64,000 bases of DNA, taken from positions 2,914,001-2,978,000 of the forward strand of contig NZ_CP094289.1 in NCBI RefSeq assembly GCF_022759505.1, in the 5' to 3' direction. Numbering within the stretch: position 1 is the stretch's first letter; each line of letters begins with the position of its first letter. Source of the DNA: Georgenia sp. TF02-10. GTDB lineage: Bacteria; Actinomycetota; Actinomycetes; Actinomycetales; Actinomycetaceae. The notes below the pieces were generated by a model. It searched no databases, was not told the DNA's origin, and saw only the letters and a program-made list of their open reading frames with translations. This document shows, in pieces, positions 10,607 through 25,495 of this stretch. Made by a program: the position numbers and the translations under genes.

Positions 10607-10855
10607 TATGGCCCGACGACGGTGCGGGGCCGGCGCGGCGAGGCGGTGCGGCCGGGGCGGCGACGTGGCGCCGGGGCGACGGCGCGGCACGGCCCGTGTG
10701 CGCAGGCACAACGACCACCGGGAACACCCACAGGCCGTCGCGGCGGCAACCGCAGAGCGCCGTGACCCGGTCGACCGGCGGGCGTGGCCGTGATCCGCTC
10801 GGCGGCGCCGGAAGGTTGCACCTGCGCCAGCACCGGCGCACCCCCTCTGACCAGG

Positions 10856-15832
<4,977 letters not shown>

Positions 15833-16280
15833 CGCCCGGTGAGGACGCCCGAGGGCGACGCAAACCCGCTCGGCGCCGACGCTCGGTTGCGGGCGCTCGA
15901 CGGCCGGTTCCGCACGTTGTGGCGGCTCCGGGCGCCCGATGCCTGGCGCCGCACGACCGCAGTCCGGCTACCTGACGCTCCTACCGACCGAGGTCCGGCT
16001 GCCTGACGCCAGGCGCCCTCATACCCGGCTCCGCCCGGCCCCCACCGCCGCCCACCTCCTGGTGGAGCCCCCGGGGCCGGCGTCCCCCCGCGGGATGACG
16101 CGAGGACCAGCCCGCCGCCCGATCACCAGACGCCGCCCCGTCCGTAACGTCGTGAGCACCGAAGACCCCCGGGACGGCCGGCCTCCGCGCCGCCGCACCG
16201 GGACGCCCCGGCCGGCGCCGCCGTCGGCCGCACGAGAAGCAGGCCGGCCGCCGCCGTCGGCCGCACGAGAAGGAGTGCCC
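15833..16280. other. Gap upstream of the ABC transporter
   Basis: No supportable gene. Near the right end the segment ccgccgtcggccgcacgaga occurs twice (about 16220-16277), the second copy running into the ribosome-binding site of the ATPase gene. A promoter controlled by the response regulator would be expected here, but I found no convincing hexamers. Confidence 0.45.
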
Positions 16281-17078
16281 ATGACGACCGCCCCCGCCCC
16301 CGCCCCCCGGCCGGACAGCCCCGGACCGGCCGTCCGCGCCGTCGGGCTCCGGAAGACCTACGGCAGCGGGGACACCGCGGTCCGCGCGCTGGACGGGGTG
16401 GACGTGGCGTTCGACGCCGGCCGGTTCACCGCGATCATGGGCCCGTCCGGGTCCGGCAAGTCCACCCTCATGCACGTGCTCGCCGGCCTGGACGAGGCCG
16501 ACGGCGGGCAGGTCTTCCTCGGCCCGACCGAGCTCACCAGCCTGGACGACAAGCGGCTGACCCTGCTGCGCCGCGCGCGGGTCGGCTTCGTCTTCCAGTC
16601 CTTCAACCTGCTGCCGATGTACACCGCGGAGCAGAACATCACCCTGCCCGTCGAGCTGGCCGGCGGCGACGTCGACCGCGCCTGGCTGGCCACCCTGGTA
16701 CGGACGCTGGGGATCGAGGGGCGCCTGACGCACCGGCCGGCCGAGCTCTCCGGCGGGCAGCAGCAGCGGGTGGCGATCGCCCGGGCGCTGATCACCCGGC
16801 CCGACGTCGTCTTCGCCGACGAGCCGACCGGCAACCTCGACTCCCGGTCCGGGGCGGAGGTGCTGTCCTTCCTGCGCACCTCGGTGCGCGAGCTGGGGCA
16901 GACGGTGGTCATGGTCACCCACGACCCCACCGCCGCGAGCTACGCCGACCGGGTGGTCCTGCTGGCCGACGGGCGCATCGCCGGGACCATCACCGACCCC
17001 ACCCCCGAGTCCGTCCTCGCCGGCCTGGACGCGCTGCGCGGGCCGGAGCTGATCGGCGGGGAGGCGCTGGCCCGATGA
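16281..17078 (+). CDS. ABC transporter ATP-binding protein (MacB/LolD type)
   Basis: 265 residues. Walker A is GPSGSGKST (near 55), the Q-loop is [10 protein letters not shown], the signature is [15 protein letters not shown], Walker B is [12 protein letters not shown], and the H-loop is VMVTHD. This sequence class (GNLDSRSG) belongs to the MacB/LolD/FtsE group that works with FtsX-like permeases. The ATG at 16281 has GAGAAGGAG at six bases. Its stop overlaps the permease ATG by 4 bp. Export of a peptide or lipid-linked substrate is the usual role; the substrate is unknown. Confidence 0.95.
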   Translation: MTTAPAPAPRPDSPGPAVRAVGLRKTYGSGDTAVRALDGVDVAFDAGRFTAIMGPSGSGKSTLMHVLAGLDEADGGQVFLGPTELTSLDDKRLTLLRRARVGFVFQSFNLLPMYTAEQNITLPVELAGGDVDRAWLATLVRTLGIEGRLTHRPAELSGGQQQRVAIARALITRPDVVFADEPTGNLDSRSGAEVLSFLRTSVRELGQTVVMVTHDPTAASYADRVVLLADGRIAGTITDPTPESVLAGLDALRGPELIGGEALAR

Positions 17079-19798
17079 TCCGCCTCACCCTGGCCCAGAT
17101 GCGGCGCAGCGTCGGCCGGCTGACCGCGGCCGGCGTCGCGATCGCCGTGGCCGCCGCGTTCGTCGCCGCCAGCCTGCTCGCCGGCGGCGTGTTCCGGGAG
17201 ACCACCTACCGGGCGGTGACCGCCGGGATGGCGGACGCCGACGTCGTCGTGCACCCCGCCGACGGCCGGCTCACCCCGGACACCGTCGCTGACGTCGCCG
17301 CCCTCGACGCGGTGACGGCGGTCGGCGGCGTGGCCGAGGTCTACGGGCAGGTGCTGGTGGGGGGACAGCGCGCCGGCGTCGTCCTCGTCCCCGTCCCGCC
17401 GGACCCGGCGCTCGACCCCTACACCCTGACCGCGGGCGACCGGCCCGCCGACGGCACCGGCATCGCCCTGACCGACGACGCCGCCGAGCGGCTGGGCGCC
17501 GAGGTCGGTGACACCGTCCGCGTCGAGTGGGAGCGGTGGGACGCGAGCGCCGGCACCCCGGACGCCGCCGGTGCCGCTCCCGCTCCGGCCGACGGCGACG
17601 CACCCGCCGCCGCCGAGACCTCCGGCGGGTGGGTCACCGAGACCGCCGACCTGACTCTCACCGGGATCGTCACCGCCCCCTCCGCGCTCGTCTCCGGCGG
17701 CGCCACCGCGCTGGTGAGCCAGGACAACCTGGACGCCTGGGCCGCCGCGGCCGAGCCGGACGGGCAGGTGGCCTACTCGGCGCTGCACGCCGTCGCCGCG
17801 GCCGGGACCAGCCCCGAGACCGCCGCGGAGCAGGTGCGGGACGCCCTGCCGGGCGACGTCCTGGTGCGTACCGCGACCGAGGAGGCCGAGGCCCAGACGG
17901 CCGACCTGACCGGCAACGACCAGATGCTGACCTACCTCGCCCTCGGCTTCGCCGCGGTGGCGATGGTGGTGGCGGCCCTCGTCATCGCCAACACCTTCCA
18001 GGTGCTGGTGGCCCAGCGGACCCACACCCTGGCGCTGCTGCGGTGCGTCGGGGCCACCAAGGCGCAGGTGCGCCGCTCGGTGCTGGTCGAGGCCGGCCTG
18101 CTGGGGCTGGCGGCCTCCGCGGTGGGCCTGCTCGGCGGGCTCGGCCTGGGCCAGCTGGCGCTGCTCGTGCTCGGCCGCTCCGACGCCGGCGCCCTGCCCA
18201 CGGCCATCTCCCTGACCCCGGCCGTCGTCGTCGTGCCCCTGCTGACCGGCACCGTGGTCACCGTGCTCGCCGCCCTGGCGCCGGCCCGCGCGGCCACCCG
18301 GGTCCGCCCGGTCGCCGCGCTGCGCCCCGCCACCCCGGCGGGCGGCCGGGCCGGCGGGCGCGGCCGCTGGTGGCTCGCCCTGCTCACCACCCTCGCCGGC
18401 GCCGCCCTGCTCGGCGGCGCCGTGGCCGGGGTGCTGCTCGCCGACCTCGACATGGGGCTCGCGCTCGCCGTCGGCATCCTCGGCGGCATCGTGTCCCTGA
18501 CCGGGGTGCTCGTCGGGGCGGTGTTCCTCGTGCCCGGCACGGTCCGGGCGGCCGGCCGGCTGCTCGCCGTCGTGCTGCCCCGCCGGCACCGCCTGACCGC
18601 GCGGCTGGCCACCGTGGACGCCACCCGGCAGCCGCGGCGCACCTCGGCCACGGCGTCCGCGCTCGTCATCGGGGTCGCCCTGGTGGTGATGATGTCCACG
18701 GCGGCCGCCACCGCCCGCTCCAGCCTCTCCGCCGAGCTGGACCGGCAGTTCCCGGTGGACCTGCTGGTCAGCTCGGCGAGCCACGATGGCGCGGGCACCG
18801 CCGCGCTCACCCCGGCGCAGCTGGCCGCGCTGTCCGGCACGGCCGGGGTGCGGAGCGTGGCCGAGCTGGCCGAGGCGGACGTCGAGGTGCGGGCCGACGG
18901 CGCGTCGCTCACCACCACCGTGCAGGGCCTGGACCCGGCGGCGGCCGAGCGGGTGCTGCGCGACCCCGCGCCAGTGGCCGCGCTCGCCGACGACGTCCTG
19001 CTGGTCGGCCCGGACGCCGCCGAGGCGCTCGGGCTCCCGGACGGTGCGGGCGGTGGCAGCGGCGGCGGCCGGGACGCCGACGGCGGTGCCGACGGCGCCG
19101 GGGATGGCGGCAGCGGCGCGGAGGTGACCCTGGCCGGCGACGGCGGGTCGGTGACCGTGCGCGCCCGGGTCGCCGAGGTCGGCGCCGCGCAGGTCCTCAC
19201 CACCCCGGCCACGCTCGCCGACGTCGAGCCGGACGCGCGGACCACCACCGCCTGGGCGCAGCTGACCGGTGACGACGCGGCCGCGACTGTGGCCGCGGTG
19301 CAGGATGCGGTGGCCGCGGCCACCACGGCCGACGCCGCGGTGCCCCAGGTGGTCGGGGCGGCCGCAGAGCGGGAGGCCTTCGCCAGCACCATCGACACCC
19401 TGCTCGCGGTGGTCGTCGGGCTGCTGGCGGTGGCGGTGGTCATCGCGCTCATCGGCGTGGCGAACACCCTCTCGCTGTCGGTCATCGAGCGGCGCCGGGA
19501 GCACGCGGTGCTGCGCGCGATGGGCCTGACCCGGGGGCAGCTGCGCGGCATGCTGGCCGCCGAGGGGGCCGAGGTCGCCGTCGTCGGTGCCGCCCTCGGC
19601 GCGGGCCCGGGCCTGCTGTACGGCTGGGCCGGAGCGGCGGTGCTGCTCGGTGGGCTCGGGGAGCTGCAGCTCGCCGTGCCCTGGCCGCACCTGGCGGCCG
19701 TGCTCGCGGTCGCCCTCGCCGCCGGCCTGGTGGCCTCGGTGCTGCCGGCCCGGTCCGCCACCCGGGTGCCGCCGGTGGCGGCGCTGGCCGCCGAGTGA
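17075..19798 (+). CDS. FtsX-like ABC transporter permease
   Basis: 907 residues with two FtsX domains. Helices are visible at about 15-35, 285-310, 330-360 and 385-410, then again at about 440-460, 535-555, 770-800 and 865-885. Large extracytoplasmic parts lie between them. The second contains an Asp/Gly-rich linker (near 650-685) typical of this GC-rich lineage. Each FtsX core carries the ALLRCVGATKAQVRRSV-like coupling segment. It pairs with the ATPase immediately upstream. Confidence 0.93.
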   Translation: MIRLTLAQMRRSVGRLTAAGVAIAVAAAFVAASLLAGGVFRETTYRAVTAGMADADVVVHPADGRLTPDTVADVAALDAVTAVGGVAEVYGQVLVGGQRAGVVLVPVPPDPALDPYTLTAGDRPADGTGIALTDDAAERLGAEVGDTVRVEWERWDASAGTPDAAGAAPAPADGDAPAAAETSGGWVTETADLTLTGIVTAPSALVSGGATALVSQDNLDAWAAAAEPDGQVAYSALHAVAAAGTSPETAAEQVRDALPGDVLVRTATEEAEAQTADLTGNDQMLTYLALGFAAVAMVVAALVIANTFQVLVAQRTHTLALLRCVGATKAQVRRSVLVEAGLLGLAASAVGLLGGLGLGQLALLVLGRSDAGALPTAISLTPAVVVVPLLTGTVVTVLAALAPARAATRVRPVAALRPATPAGGRAGGRGRWWLALLTTLAGAALLGGAVAGVLLADLDMGLALAVGILGGIVSLTGVLVGAVFLVPGTVRAAGRLLAVVLPRRHRLTARLATVDATRQPRRTSATASALVIGVALVVMMSTAAATARSSLSAELDRQFPVDLLVSSASHDGAGTAALTPAQLAALSGTAGVRSVAELAEADVEVRADGASLTTTVQGLDPAAAERVLRDPAPVAALADDVLLVGPDAAEALGLPDGAGGGSGGGRDADGGADGAGDGGSGAEVTLAGDGGSVTVRARVAEVGAAQVLTTPATLADVEPDARTTTAWAQLTGDDAAATVAAVQDAVAAATTADAAVPQVVGAAAEREAFASTIDTLLAVVVGLLAVAVVIALIGVANTLSLSVIERRREHAVLRAMGLTRGQLRGMLAAEGAEVAVVGAALGAGPGLLYGWAGAAVLLGGLGELQLAVPWPHLAAVLAVALAAGLVASVLPARSATRVPPVAALAAE

Positions 19799-19843
19799 GG
19801 GCGGCGCCGGCCGCGGCGGGGACGCCCGGCCGGCCCAGATCTG

Positions 19844-19975
19844 GTGCCGGGGCGGTGGAGGGCCGCCCCGGCACCCCGCCGGGGCCGGATCTGGTGCCGG
19901 GACGGTGGAGGGCCGTCCCAGCACCTCACCCGGGCCCGGGTCCGGTGCCGGGACGGTGGAGGGCCGTCCCGGCAC
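19844..19975. repeat. Three tandem 31-nt hairpins at 50-bp spacing
   Basis: Hairpins at 19844-19874, 19894-19924 and 19945-19975 share the form GTGCCGGGACGG-loop-CCGTCCCGGCAC with a 7-nt loop. Small compensating changes occur in copy 1; copy 2 has one mismatch. They lie between the convergent stops of the permease gene (19798) and the small minus-strand gene (20031), so a bidirectional terminator cluster is likely. No U-tracts follow. Confidence 0.8.
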
Positions 19976-20030
19976 CTCGTACGTCCCGGCGCCGGGCCGC
20001 CGGACGCGGCGCCGTCACCGGCGGCGCCGG

Positions 20031-20192
20031 TCAGGCCGGAGGCTCGAGGACCTGGAGGAACGGCTCGACGAACGCGTCGAGGAAGCTGGCGACCGACTCG
20101 TAGCCGAACGGGTGGGGCGCCTCGGGGTCGGCGACGCCGACGGCTGCGCGCAGCGTCTCGACGGCAGCGGTCCCGTCAGCCATGAGCGGCAT
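20031..20192 (-). CDS. Small acidic protein beside the FtsK-like gene
   Basis: 53 residues (or 50 from the ATG at 20183). The ATG at 20192 has a good GAAGGAG at five bases. The sequence includes ADPEAPHPFGYESVASFLDAF and reads like a compact helical protein. I do not recognise the family. Divergent placement 470 bp from an EccC-like ATPase hints at a type VII secretion-related role, but WXG motifs and a signal peptide are absent, so this is speculative. Confidence 0.6.
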   Translation of the reverse strand: MPLMADGTAAVETLRAAVGVADPEAPHPFGYESVASFLDAFVEPFLQVLEPPA

Positions 20193-20662
20193 CCCATCTC
20201 CTTCGACCGTGGCTCCCTCGGCCGGTAGCGGGCCAATCATGCCCGATACCGGCGCCGTGGGCCCACCGGTCGGTGCGGGGCACGAGGTCCGAGTCCCGGC
20301 GACGAGGGCGCGCCGACCCGCGCCGCCCCGCACGTCGAAACAGCGCTGGCAGTGCCACGCCTGGCCCGGCCAGACCTTGGCCGGCGAGCTGTGGACTCCG
20401 CAGGCGGTGGAGCACCGGGATGTGGACCATGCCGAGCCGTCCACACCAGGTGCCGGCACCCTCACCCGGACCCGCGAGGACCGGGCACCGTGGGCAGGTG
20501 CCGATCCCTGCCGCCGGGCTCCCGGACCCGGACGATGCCGGTGAACCGCGGCCGACGGAAGCGCCGCGGCCGATGGAAGCGCCGGGGCGGCCGGCCGCCT
20601 CGGTCGCGCCGGCCGCGGCCGGAGGCCCCGACGCGGCCCACGGAGCCGGGCCGGACCCAGTC
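20193..20662. other. Divergent gap before the FtsK-like gene
   Basis: No separate gene is supportable. The reading frame of the FtsK-like gene stays open upstream of the chosen ATG, and a GTG at 20498 would add 55 Pro/Ala-rich residues. The gap may therefore really be about 300 bp. The protein-coding appearance of the region between is weak. Confidence 0.4.
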
Positions 20663-23600
20663 ATGGCGCTGCGCTGCGCGTTCCACCTCGCCGTGCTCAC
20701 CGGGCCGGAGACCGGCTGGTGCCTGGGGCTGGCCGGCCGGGCCGTTGTCGGCCGCGGACCGGGCGACCTGGTGCTCACCGACCCGCTCGTCTCCCGCCGG
20801 CACCTCGAGCTCCGGCTGCGGGCCGGCCGCGTCCAGGCGCGCGACGCGGGCTCGGCGAACGGGACCTGGTGGCACCGCCCGCGGCCGCGGGGCGGGGTGG
20901 GGCGGCGCCGCCGCCTGCGCCGGGGCTGGCGCGAGCTGGTGGTCGGCACCCGCCTGGTGGTGGGCGCGACCGTGCTCGAGGTGCGGCGCCGGCCGACCTC
21001 CCTGCACCTGCCGGCGCCGCCACCGACGGGGGCCGTCGCCGGGGCCGGTGCTGCGGCGGGCACGGGTCCCGGCGACCGGCCAGCGGGTGGTCGCCGGCGG
21101 TGGGGCCGGAGGACGCAGCCGACCGCGGCGCCCGGCCCCGGGGCACCGGACCAGCCCGGGCCGCGGCGCCCGCGCGCCTGGGACCGCACCGACGTGCTGC
21201 GCGTCGGCATCCCGCTCCTGCTGTGCCTGACCACCGCCGGGCTGCTCCTCGGCTCCGGCGCCGGCCCCGCCCGGTGGGCCCTCCTCGCCCTGCCCGTGGG
21301 CATGCTCGCCCTCGCCCTCGGGGCTGCCCGGCCCCGGCCGCCCACCGCCGGATCGGACCCGCGACCCGACGCCGCGGCGCTGCTGCTCCTCGCCGCCGCC
21401 GCCCCGCCGCCGCTCGCCCCGGGCGCCGTCCTGCACCTGACCCTGCCCGGTGCAGATGGCGGTGGTGGTGGCGGCGGAGGTGACGGCGGCGGTGCCGATG
21501 GTGGTGCCGGGGCGGGTGCCACCCTGGACGTCCGCCCGGGCGACGCCGTCGCCCTCCTCGGCCCGGCCGACGCCGCCGCCCGGGCGGCCCGGCTGCTGCT
21601 GGCCGAGGTCGGCGTGCTGCACGGCGGCCGGGTCGGGCTCGCCGTCCCGCCGGACTGGCCCGCCCCACCGCCGCCCGACCCCGACCCGGCCTGGTGGCTG
21701 ACCGTGGTCGACGCCGCGGAGCCCCAGCCGGCACCGCCCGCACCGCCCGCCCCGGCGCCGCCCGCAGCGGCCTCGCCCGCCTCGGCCCCGCCCGCGCCGG
21801 CCACCAGCACCCTGGTGCTGGCCGAGCGGCTCGCCGCGGTGCCGCCGTGGTGCACCCGCGTCGTCCCGGTCAGCGGCGGCGTCGGCGCGCCCTGGGCGGC
21901 GGCCGTAGCAGCCCTGCTCGCCGCCCGGCGCCGGGAGCCGGGCGCGGCGCTGCCCACCGAGGTCCGGCTCACCGCGGCCGTCGGCCCGCTGACCGCGGAC
22001 GCCGTCGCCAGCGCCTGGCGCGCCGCCGGCGCCACTCTGCCCGGGCCGGTGGGCGCGGACGCCGAGGGGCTGGTCGAGCTCGACCTGGTCACCGACGGCC
22101 CGCACGCGCTGGTGGCCGGGACCACCGGGTCGGGGAAGTCCGAGCTGCTGCTGGCCTACCTGCTCGGCCTCGCGCTGCGGCACTCCCCCGCCGACCTCCA
22201 GCTCGTCCTGCTCGACTACAAGGGCGGGGCGACGTTCGGCCCGCTGGCCGACCTGCCGCACGCCGCCGGAGTGCTCACCGACCTCGACCCGGCCGGCACC
22301 GCCCGGGCGCTGGCGTCGCTGCGGGCGGAGGTGCGCCGGCGCGAGCGCCTCCTCGCCGCCGCCGGCGCCAAGGACCTGGCCGAGCACCGCGCCCGCGGCG
22401 GCACCGGCCTGCCCCGGCTGCTCGTCGTGGTCGACGAGTTCCGCACCCTCGCCCAGACCCACCCCGACGTCCTCGACGCCCTCGTCCGGCTCGCCGCCCA
22501 GGGCCGCTCCCTGGGCGTCCACCTGGTGCTGGCCACCCAGCGGCCGGGCGGGGCGGTGGGCCCGGACGTGCGGGCGAACCTCACCGCCCGGCTCTGCCTG
22601 CGGGTGCTCGACCCGGCCGACTCCCTGGACGTCCTGGGCACCGCCGCGGCCGCCGCCCTGCCCGTGCACCCCGGCCGGGCCGTCCTGCGGACCGACCGGA
22701 CCCGCACGCTCCAGGCGCTGTGGTGCGGGCCGCCGGACGAGGCGGTGGTGGCACGGGCCTGCGCGGCCGTCACGGCGGCCTGGCAGCGGCAGGGTGCCGG
22801 GGCGCCGCCGCGCCCGTGGGCCCCGGCCCTGCCGACGAGGGTGACGCTCGCCGAGCTCGCCGCCGAGGCCGACGGGCCGGGGCTGGCCGCCGGGCCGGGG
22901 CCGGCCGCCGGGTCGGGGCCGGCCGACGGCGGCGGTCCCGGCCGGGCCATGGGACCGCTGCTGGCCCGGACCGACCTGCCCGAGGAGCAGCGGCTCGGGG
23001 TGTGGGCCTGGGACAGCAGCGCGCTGCTGGTCACCGGCGGCCCGGGCACCGGCCGGACCGAGCTGGTCCGCGCCGCCGCGACCGGGGCCCTGGCCGCGGG
23101 CGTGGAAGTGGCGATGACCCGGAACGTCGGGGCCCGGCCCGAGGCGTTCGCCGACCTCGGCGGGCCCGCGCTGGGCACGGTGGTCGGCACTGACGACCCG
23201 CGCCGCGCGGCCCGGCTGCTGGAGCCTGCTCGGCCGCGGCGGGCGGGGCCGGCAGGTGCTCGCCGTCGACGACGCGGACGCCGTGTGCGAGGCCCTCGAC
23301 CTCGTGCGCCCGGCGGGCGGGGCGGCGCTGCTCGCCGGGGCGGTGCGGGACGCGGCGCGCACCCAGGTGGCGGTGGTGCTCACCGGGCCGCCGTCGCTGG
23401 CCGCCGCCCGCTGGACGGAGGTGGTCCGCACCCGGCTGGTGCTGGCGCCGCGGGACGAGGCCGAGGCCCTGCTCGCCGGCGTCCCGCGCCACCTGATGGG
23501 CGCCCCGCCGGTGCCGGGCCGCGGGGTGCTGCTCGAGCCCGGCCGGGCCACCGCGGTGCAGGTCGCCCTCGCCGCCCGGCCGTCGGCGGGGCTGGCGACC

Positions 23601-24271
23601 GGGCCGGCGACCGGGCCCGGGAGTTGGGCCCCGGCCCGGGGTGGGGCCGGTCCGGCGCCCGAGTACCCGGCCCTCCGGCTCGTGCCGCTGCCGCCGGTGG
23701 TGGCCCTGGCCCACCTCGGCGCGGCCGGGTCGGGCCGGGTGCTGCTCGGCGCCGGCGGGGACGACGCCGGCCCGGTGGGCGTCCCGCTCGCCGCCGGGGA
23801 CCGGCTGCTGGTGGTGGGCCCCCCGGGCAGCGGCCGCAGCACCGCGCTCGCCGTCGTGCGGGCCCAGGCCCGGGCGCCGCGGCGGTGGACCTCCGGCCGG
23901 GCCCGACGCCGGCGGGGCCGACCCCGGCCGCGCCGGCGGCCGCCGGCCCGGGCACGGTGGCGCTCGTCGACGACGCCGACGCCTGGCCGCCGGAGGCCCT
24001 GGCCGCGCTGGTGCAGGGAACCTTGGCCGACCGCGCGGCGCTCGTCCTGGCGGCCCGCACCGAGACCGTGCTCGCCGCCTTCCGCGGACCCCTCGCCGAG
24101 GCGCGCGCCACCGGCCCGGTGCTCGTCCTCGCCCCGGCCCGGGGCGGGGCCGCCCGCCTGACCGACCTCGACCTGACGACGGCGATCGACCCGGTGCGCC
24201 CCTACCACTCCGGGCTCGGCGTCCTCGTCCGCGGCGGGTCGGCGCAACCGGTCCAGGTGGCGCTGCCCTGA
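20663..24271 (+). CDS. FHA-FtsK/SpoIIIE (EccC-like) ATPase, apparently frameshifted twice
   Basis: About 1200 residues. An FHA domain comes first (GRGPGDLVLTDPLVSRRH...SANGTW). Two membrane helices follow at about 180-220, then a glycine tract. The main ATPase has Walker A LVAGTTGSGKSE, LLDYKGGATF and Walker B LLVVVDEF. A second ATPase-like domain has GPPGSGRST. Type VII secretion EccC motors have this layout. Coding sense leaves the frame after about 23224, continues in the next frame (QVLAVDDADAVCEALDLV...), and returns near 23885 (LRPGPTP...VALVDDADAW) to end at 24271. Both parts look well conserved, so sequencing error or recent damage is possible. Confidence 0.75.
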   Translation: MALRCAFHLAVLTGPETGWCLGLAGRAVVGRGPGDLVLTDPLVSRRHLELRLRAGRVQARDAGSANGTWWHRPRPRGGVGRRRRLRRGWRELVVGTRLVVGATVLEVRRRPTSLHLPAPPPTGAVAGAGAAAGTGPGDRPAGGRRRWGRRTQPTAAPGPGAPDQPGPRRPRAWDRTDVLRVGIPLLLCLTTAGLLLGSGAGPARWALLALPVGMLALALGAARPRPPTAGSDPRPDAAALLLLAAAAPPPLAPGAVLHLTLPGADGGGGGGGGDGGGADGGAGAGATLDVRPGDAVALLGPADAAARAARLLLAEVGVLHGGRVGLAVPPDWPAPPPPDPDPAWWLTVVDAAEPQPAPPAPPAPAPPAAASPASAPPAPATSTLVLAERLAAVPPWCTRVVPVSGGVGAPWAAAVAALLAARRREPGAALPTEVRLTAAVGPLTADAVASAWRAAGATLPGPVGADAEGLVELDLVTDGPHALVAGTTGSGKSELLLAYLLGLALRHSPADLQLVLLDYKGGATFGPLADLPHAAGVLTDLDPAGTARALASLRAEVRRRERLLAAAGAKDLAEHRARGGTGLPRLLVVVDEFRTLAQTHPDVLDALVRLAAQGRSLGVHLVLATQRPGGAVGPDVRANLTARLCLRVLDPADSLDVLGTAAAAALPVHPGRAVLRTDRTRTLQALWCGPPDEAVVARACAAVTAAWQRQGAGAPPRPWAPALPTRVTLAELAAEADGPGLAAGPGPAAGSGPADGGGPGRAMGPLLARTDLPEEQRLGVWAWDSSALLVTGGPGTGRTELVRAAATGALAAGVEVAMTRNVGARPEAFADLGGPALGTVVGTDDPRRAARLLEPARPRRAGPAGARRRRRGRRVRGPRPRAPGGRGGAARRGGAGRGAHPGGGGAHRAAVAGRRPLDGGGPHPAGAGAAGRGRGPARRRPAPPDGRPAGAGPRGAARARPGHRGAGRPRRPAVGGAGDRAGDRARELGPGPGWGRSGARVPGPPARAAAAGGGPGPPRRGRVGPGAARRRRGRRRPGGRPARRRGPAAGGGPPGQRPQHRARRRAGPGPGAAAVDLRPGPTPAGPTPAAPAAAGPGTVALVDDADAWPPEALAALVQGTLADRAALVLAARTETVLAAFRGPLAEARATGPVLVLAPARGGAARLTDLDLTTAIDPVRPYHSGLGVLVRGGSAQPVQVALP

Positions 24272-24332
24272 CGGCGGCGACCGCCCGGCCCCTGGGTGGA
24301 TCTGGCCGTGCTGGCCGGACCGGTCGGGACGG

Positions 24333-24911
24333 TCAGGCCACCGCGTCCGGGGCGCTGGTGCGGTCGGCCCAGGCGCGGGAGGAGGGCCACAGCGTCCCGC
24401 CGATGGCGACGGCGGCGGCCGCGACCAGGACGACCACGAGCCACCCCGGCAGCAGCGGCGCCATCGCCAGGACGCTGGCGCCCTGGAGGAGCTGCCAGGT
24501 GAGCACCGGCCCGCGGCCCCACCGGCGCCGGCGCCACAACGCCCGGCCGGCACCGGCCAGGAGCAGCGCGAAGCCGGCGAAGAAGACCGCCATGGCCAGC
24601 GCGGTGCCGGCCTCGCTGGTCGCCCCGCGGAGGACGTCCACCACGAACGTCACCGCCATCCCGAGCAGGGCGCCGGCCTCGAGGAGCACGACCACCAGGG
24701 CGGTCAGCATCGGTCCCGGGAGGCGCGGGTCGCTCTGGTGGGACGGGCCCGCCGGTGGGCCGGTGGGCCGGCCGGTCCGGCGGGCCGGACCCGTGGCCCG
24801 GGCGCCGGACCGGCCACCGGGGCGGGCAGGCTCCCGGCCGGCGGGCGTGGGGTGGGCAGCGGGACGGTCGGGGCCGGCCGACCGGCCGGCGTCGGCGGGT
24901 CGGGAGCTCAT
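24333..24911 (-). CDS. Four-helix membrane protein of unknown function
   Basis: 192 residues. A Pro/Arg/Gly-rich cytoplasmic N-terminus of about 65 residues precedes four hydrophobic helices at about 69-90, 100-122, 135-152 and 155-172. I do not recognise a family. The ATG at 24911 is used, since no earlier in-frame start keeps a sensible N-terminus. It is convergent with the FtsK-like gene and divergent from whiB1. Confidence 0.7.
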   Translation of the reverse strand: MSSRPADAGRSAGPDRPAAHPTPAGREPARPGGRSGARATGPARRTGRPTGPPAGPSHQSDPRLPGPMLTALVVVLLEAGALLGMAVTFVVDVLRGATSEAGTALAMAVFFAGFALLLAGAGRALWRRRRWGRGPVLTWQLLQGASVLAMAPLLPGWLVVVLVAAAAVAIGGTLWPSSRAWADRTSAPDAVA

Positions 24912-25170
24912 CAGCCGAGGGTATCCGGGGCCGGCGGCTGCCGGCCAGGACCACGCCCACCACCACGGCGCCGCAGGCATGTCAAGACTTCGGCCGAGAA
25001 CCGTCCGTTGTGAGGAAGACCACCGGTGGCAGCGCCTTGCGGTCTCCGCCGCACCCTTTACGGACCGATTTCGGCATGCCAACCTTGACGGAGCAGCTTG
25101 AAACCCCTGGCGGGTGCGCTGCTCCCCGGAGCGAGGAGCCGTGGTCCGCCGTATGCCTGAAGGAGTATGC

Positions 25171-25419
25171 ATGGACTGGCGTCACCGCGCTGCCTGTCTC
25201 ACCGAGGACCCCGAGCTGTTCTTCCCGATCGGGAACACCGGGCCGGCCCTGGTGCAGATCGAGGAGGCGAAGGCGGTGTGCCAGCGCTGCCCCGTCGTCG
25301 ACACGTGCCTGAAGTGGGCGCTGGAGAACGGGCAGGACTCCGGCGTCTGGGGCGGCCTCTCCGAGGACGAGCGCCGCGCCCTCAAGCGCCGCACCGCCCG
25401 CGCCCGCCGCGCCGGCTGA
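25171..25419 (+). CDS. whiB1: WhiB1-type iron-sulfur transcription factor
   Basis: 82 residues, very similar along its length to mycobacterial WhiB1. The [4Fe-4S] cluster cysteines are Cys9, Cys37, Cys40 and Cys46. The beta-turn GVWGG is at 58-62, followed by the basic SEDERRALKRRTARARR segment. WhiB1 is an NO-sensitive regulator that binds SigA and is essential in mycobacteria. The ATG has GAAGGAG at five bases. The 259-bp upstream region is less GC-rich and must hold the promoter, which I could not assign firmly. Confidence 0.96.
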   Translation: MDWRHRAACLTEDPELFFPIGNTGPALVQIEEAKAVCQRCPVVDTCLKWALENGQDSGVWGGLSEDERRALKRRTARARRAG

Positions 25420-25467
25420 CGCCGCCCCCGCTCGGCCGGTTGGCCGCGCCCGCGCGGCCGACCAGGA

Positions 25468-25495
25468 GGCCCCGCAGACCGCCGTCTGCGGGGCC
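25468..25495. terminator. Bidirectional terminator between whiB1 and pdtaS
   Basis: A perfect 12-bp stem, GGCCCCGCAGAC / GTCTGCGGGGCC, with a 4-nt loop lies in the convergent gap. Its right side is followed by TTC, weakly favouring termination of whiB1. Confidence 0.8.

Noticed and set aside
20498-20662. N-terminal extension of the FtsK-like gene from GTG 20498
   Set aside because: The frame is open, but the added residues are low-complexity Pro/Ala and no ribosome site is evident. Kept as an alternative only.
24273-25013. Plus-strand ORFs between the FtsK-like gene and whiB1
   Set aside because: They run opposite the four-helix membrane protein, whose minus-strand helices are clear. The plus-strand products are Gly/Pro/Arg-rich.
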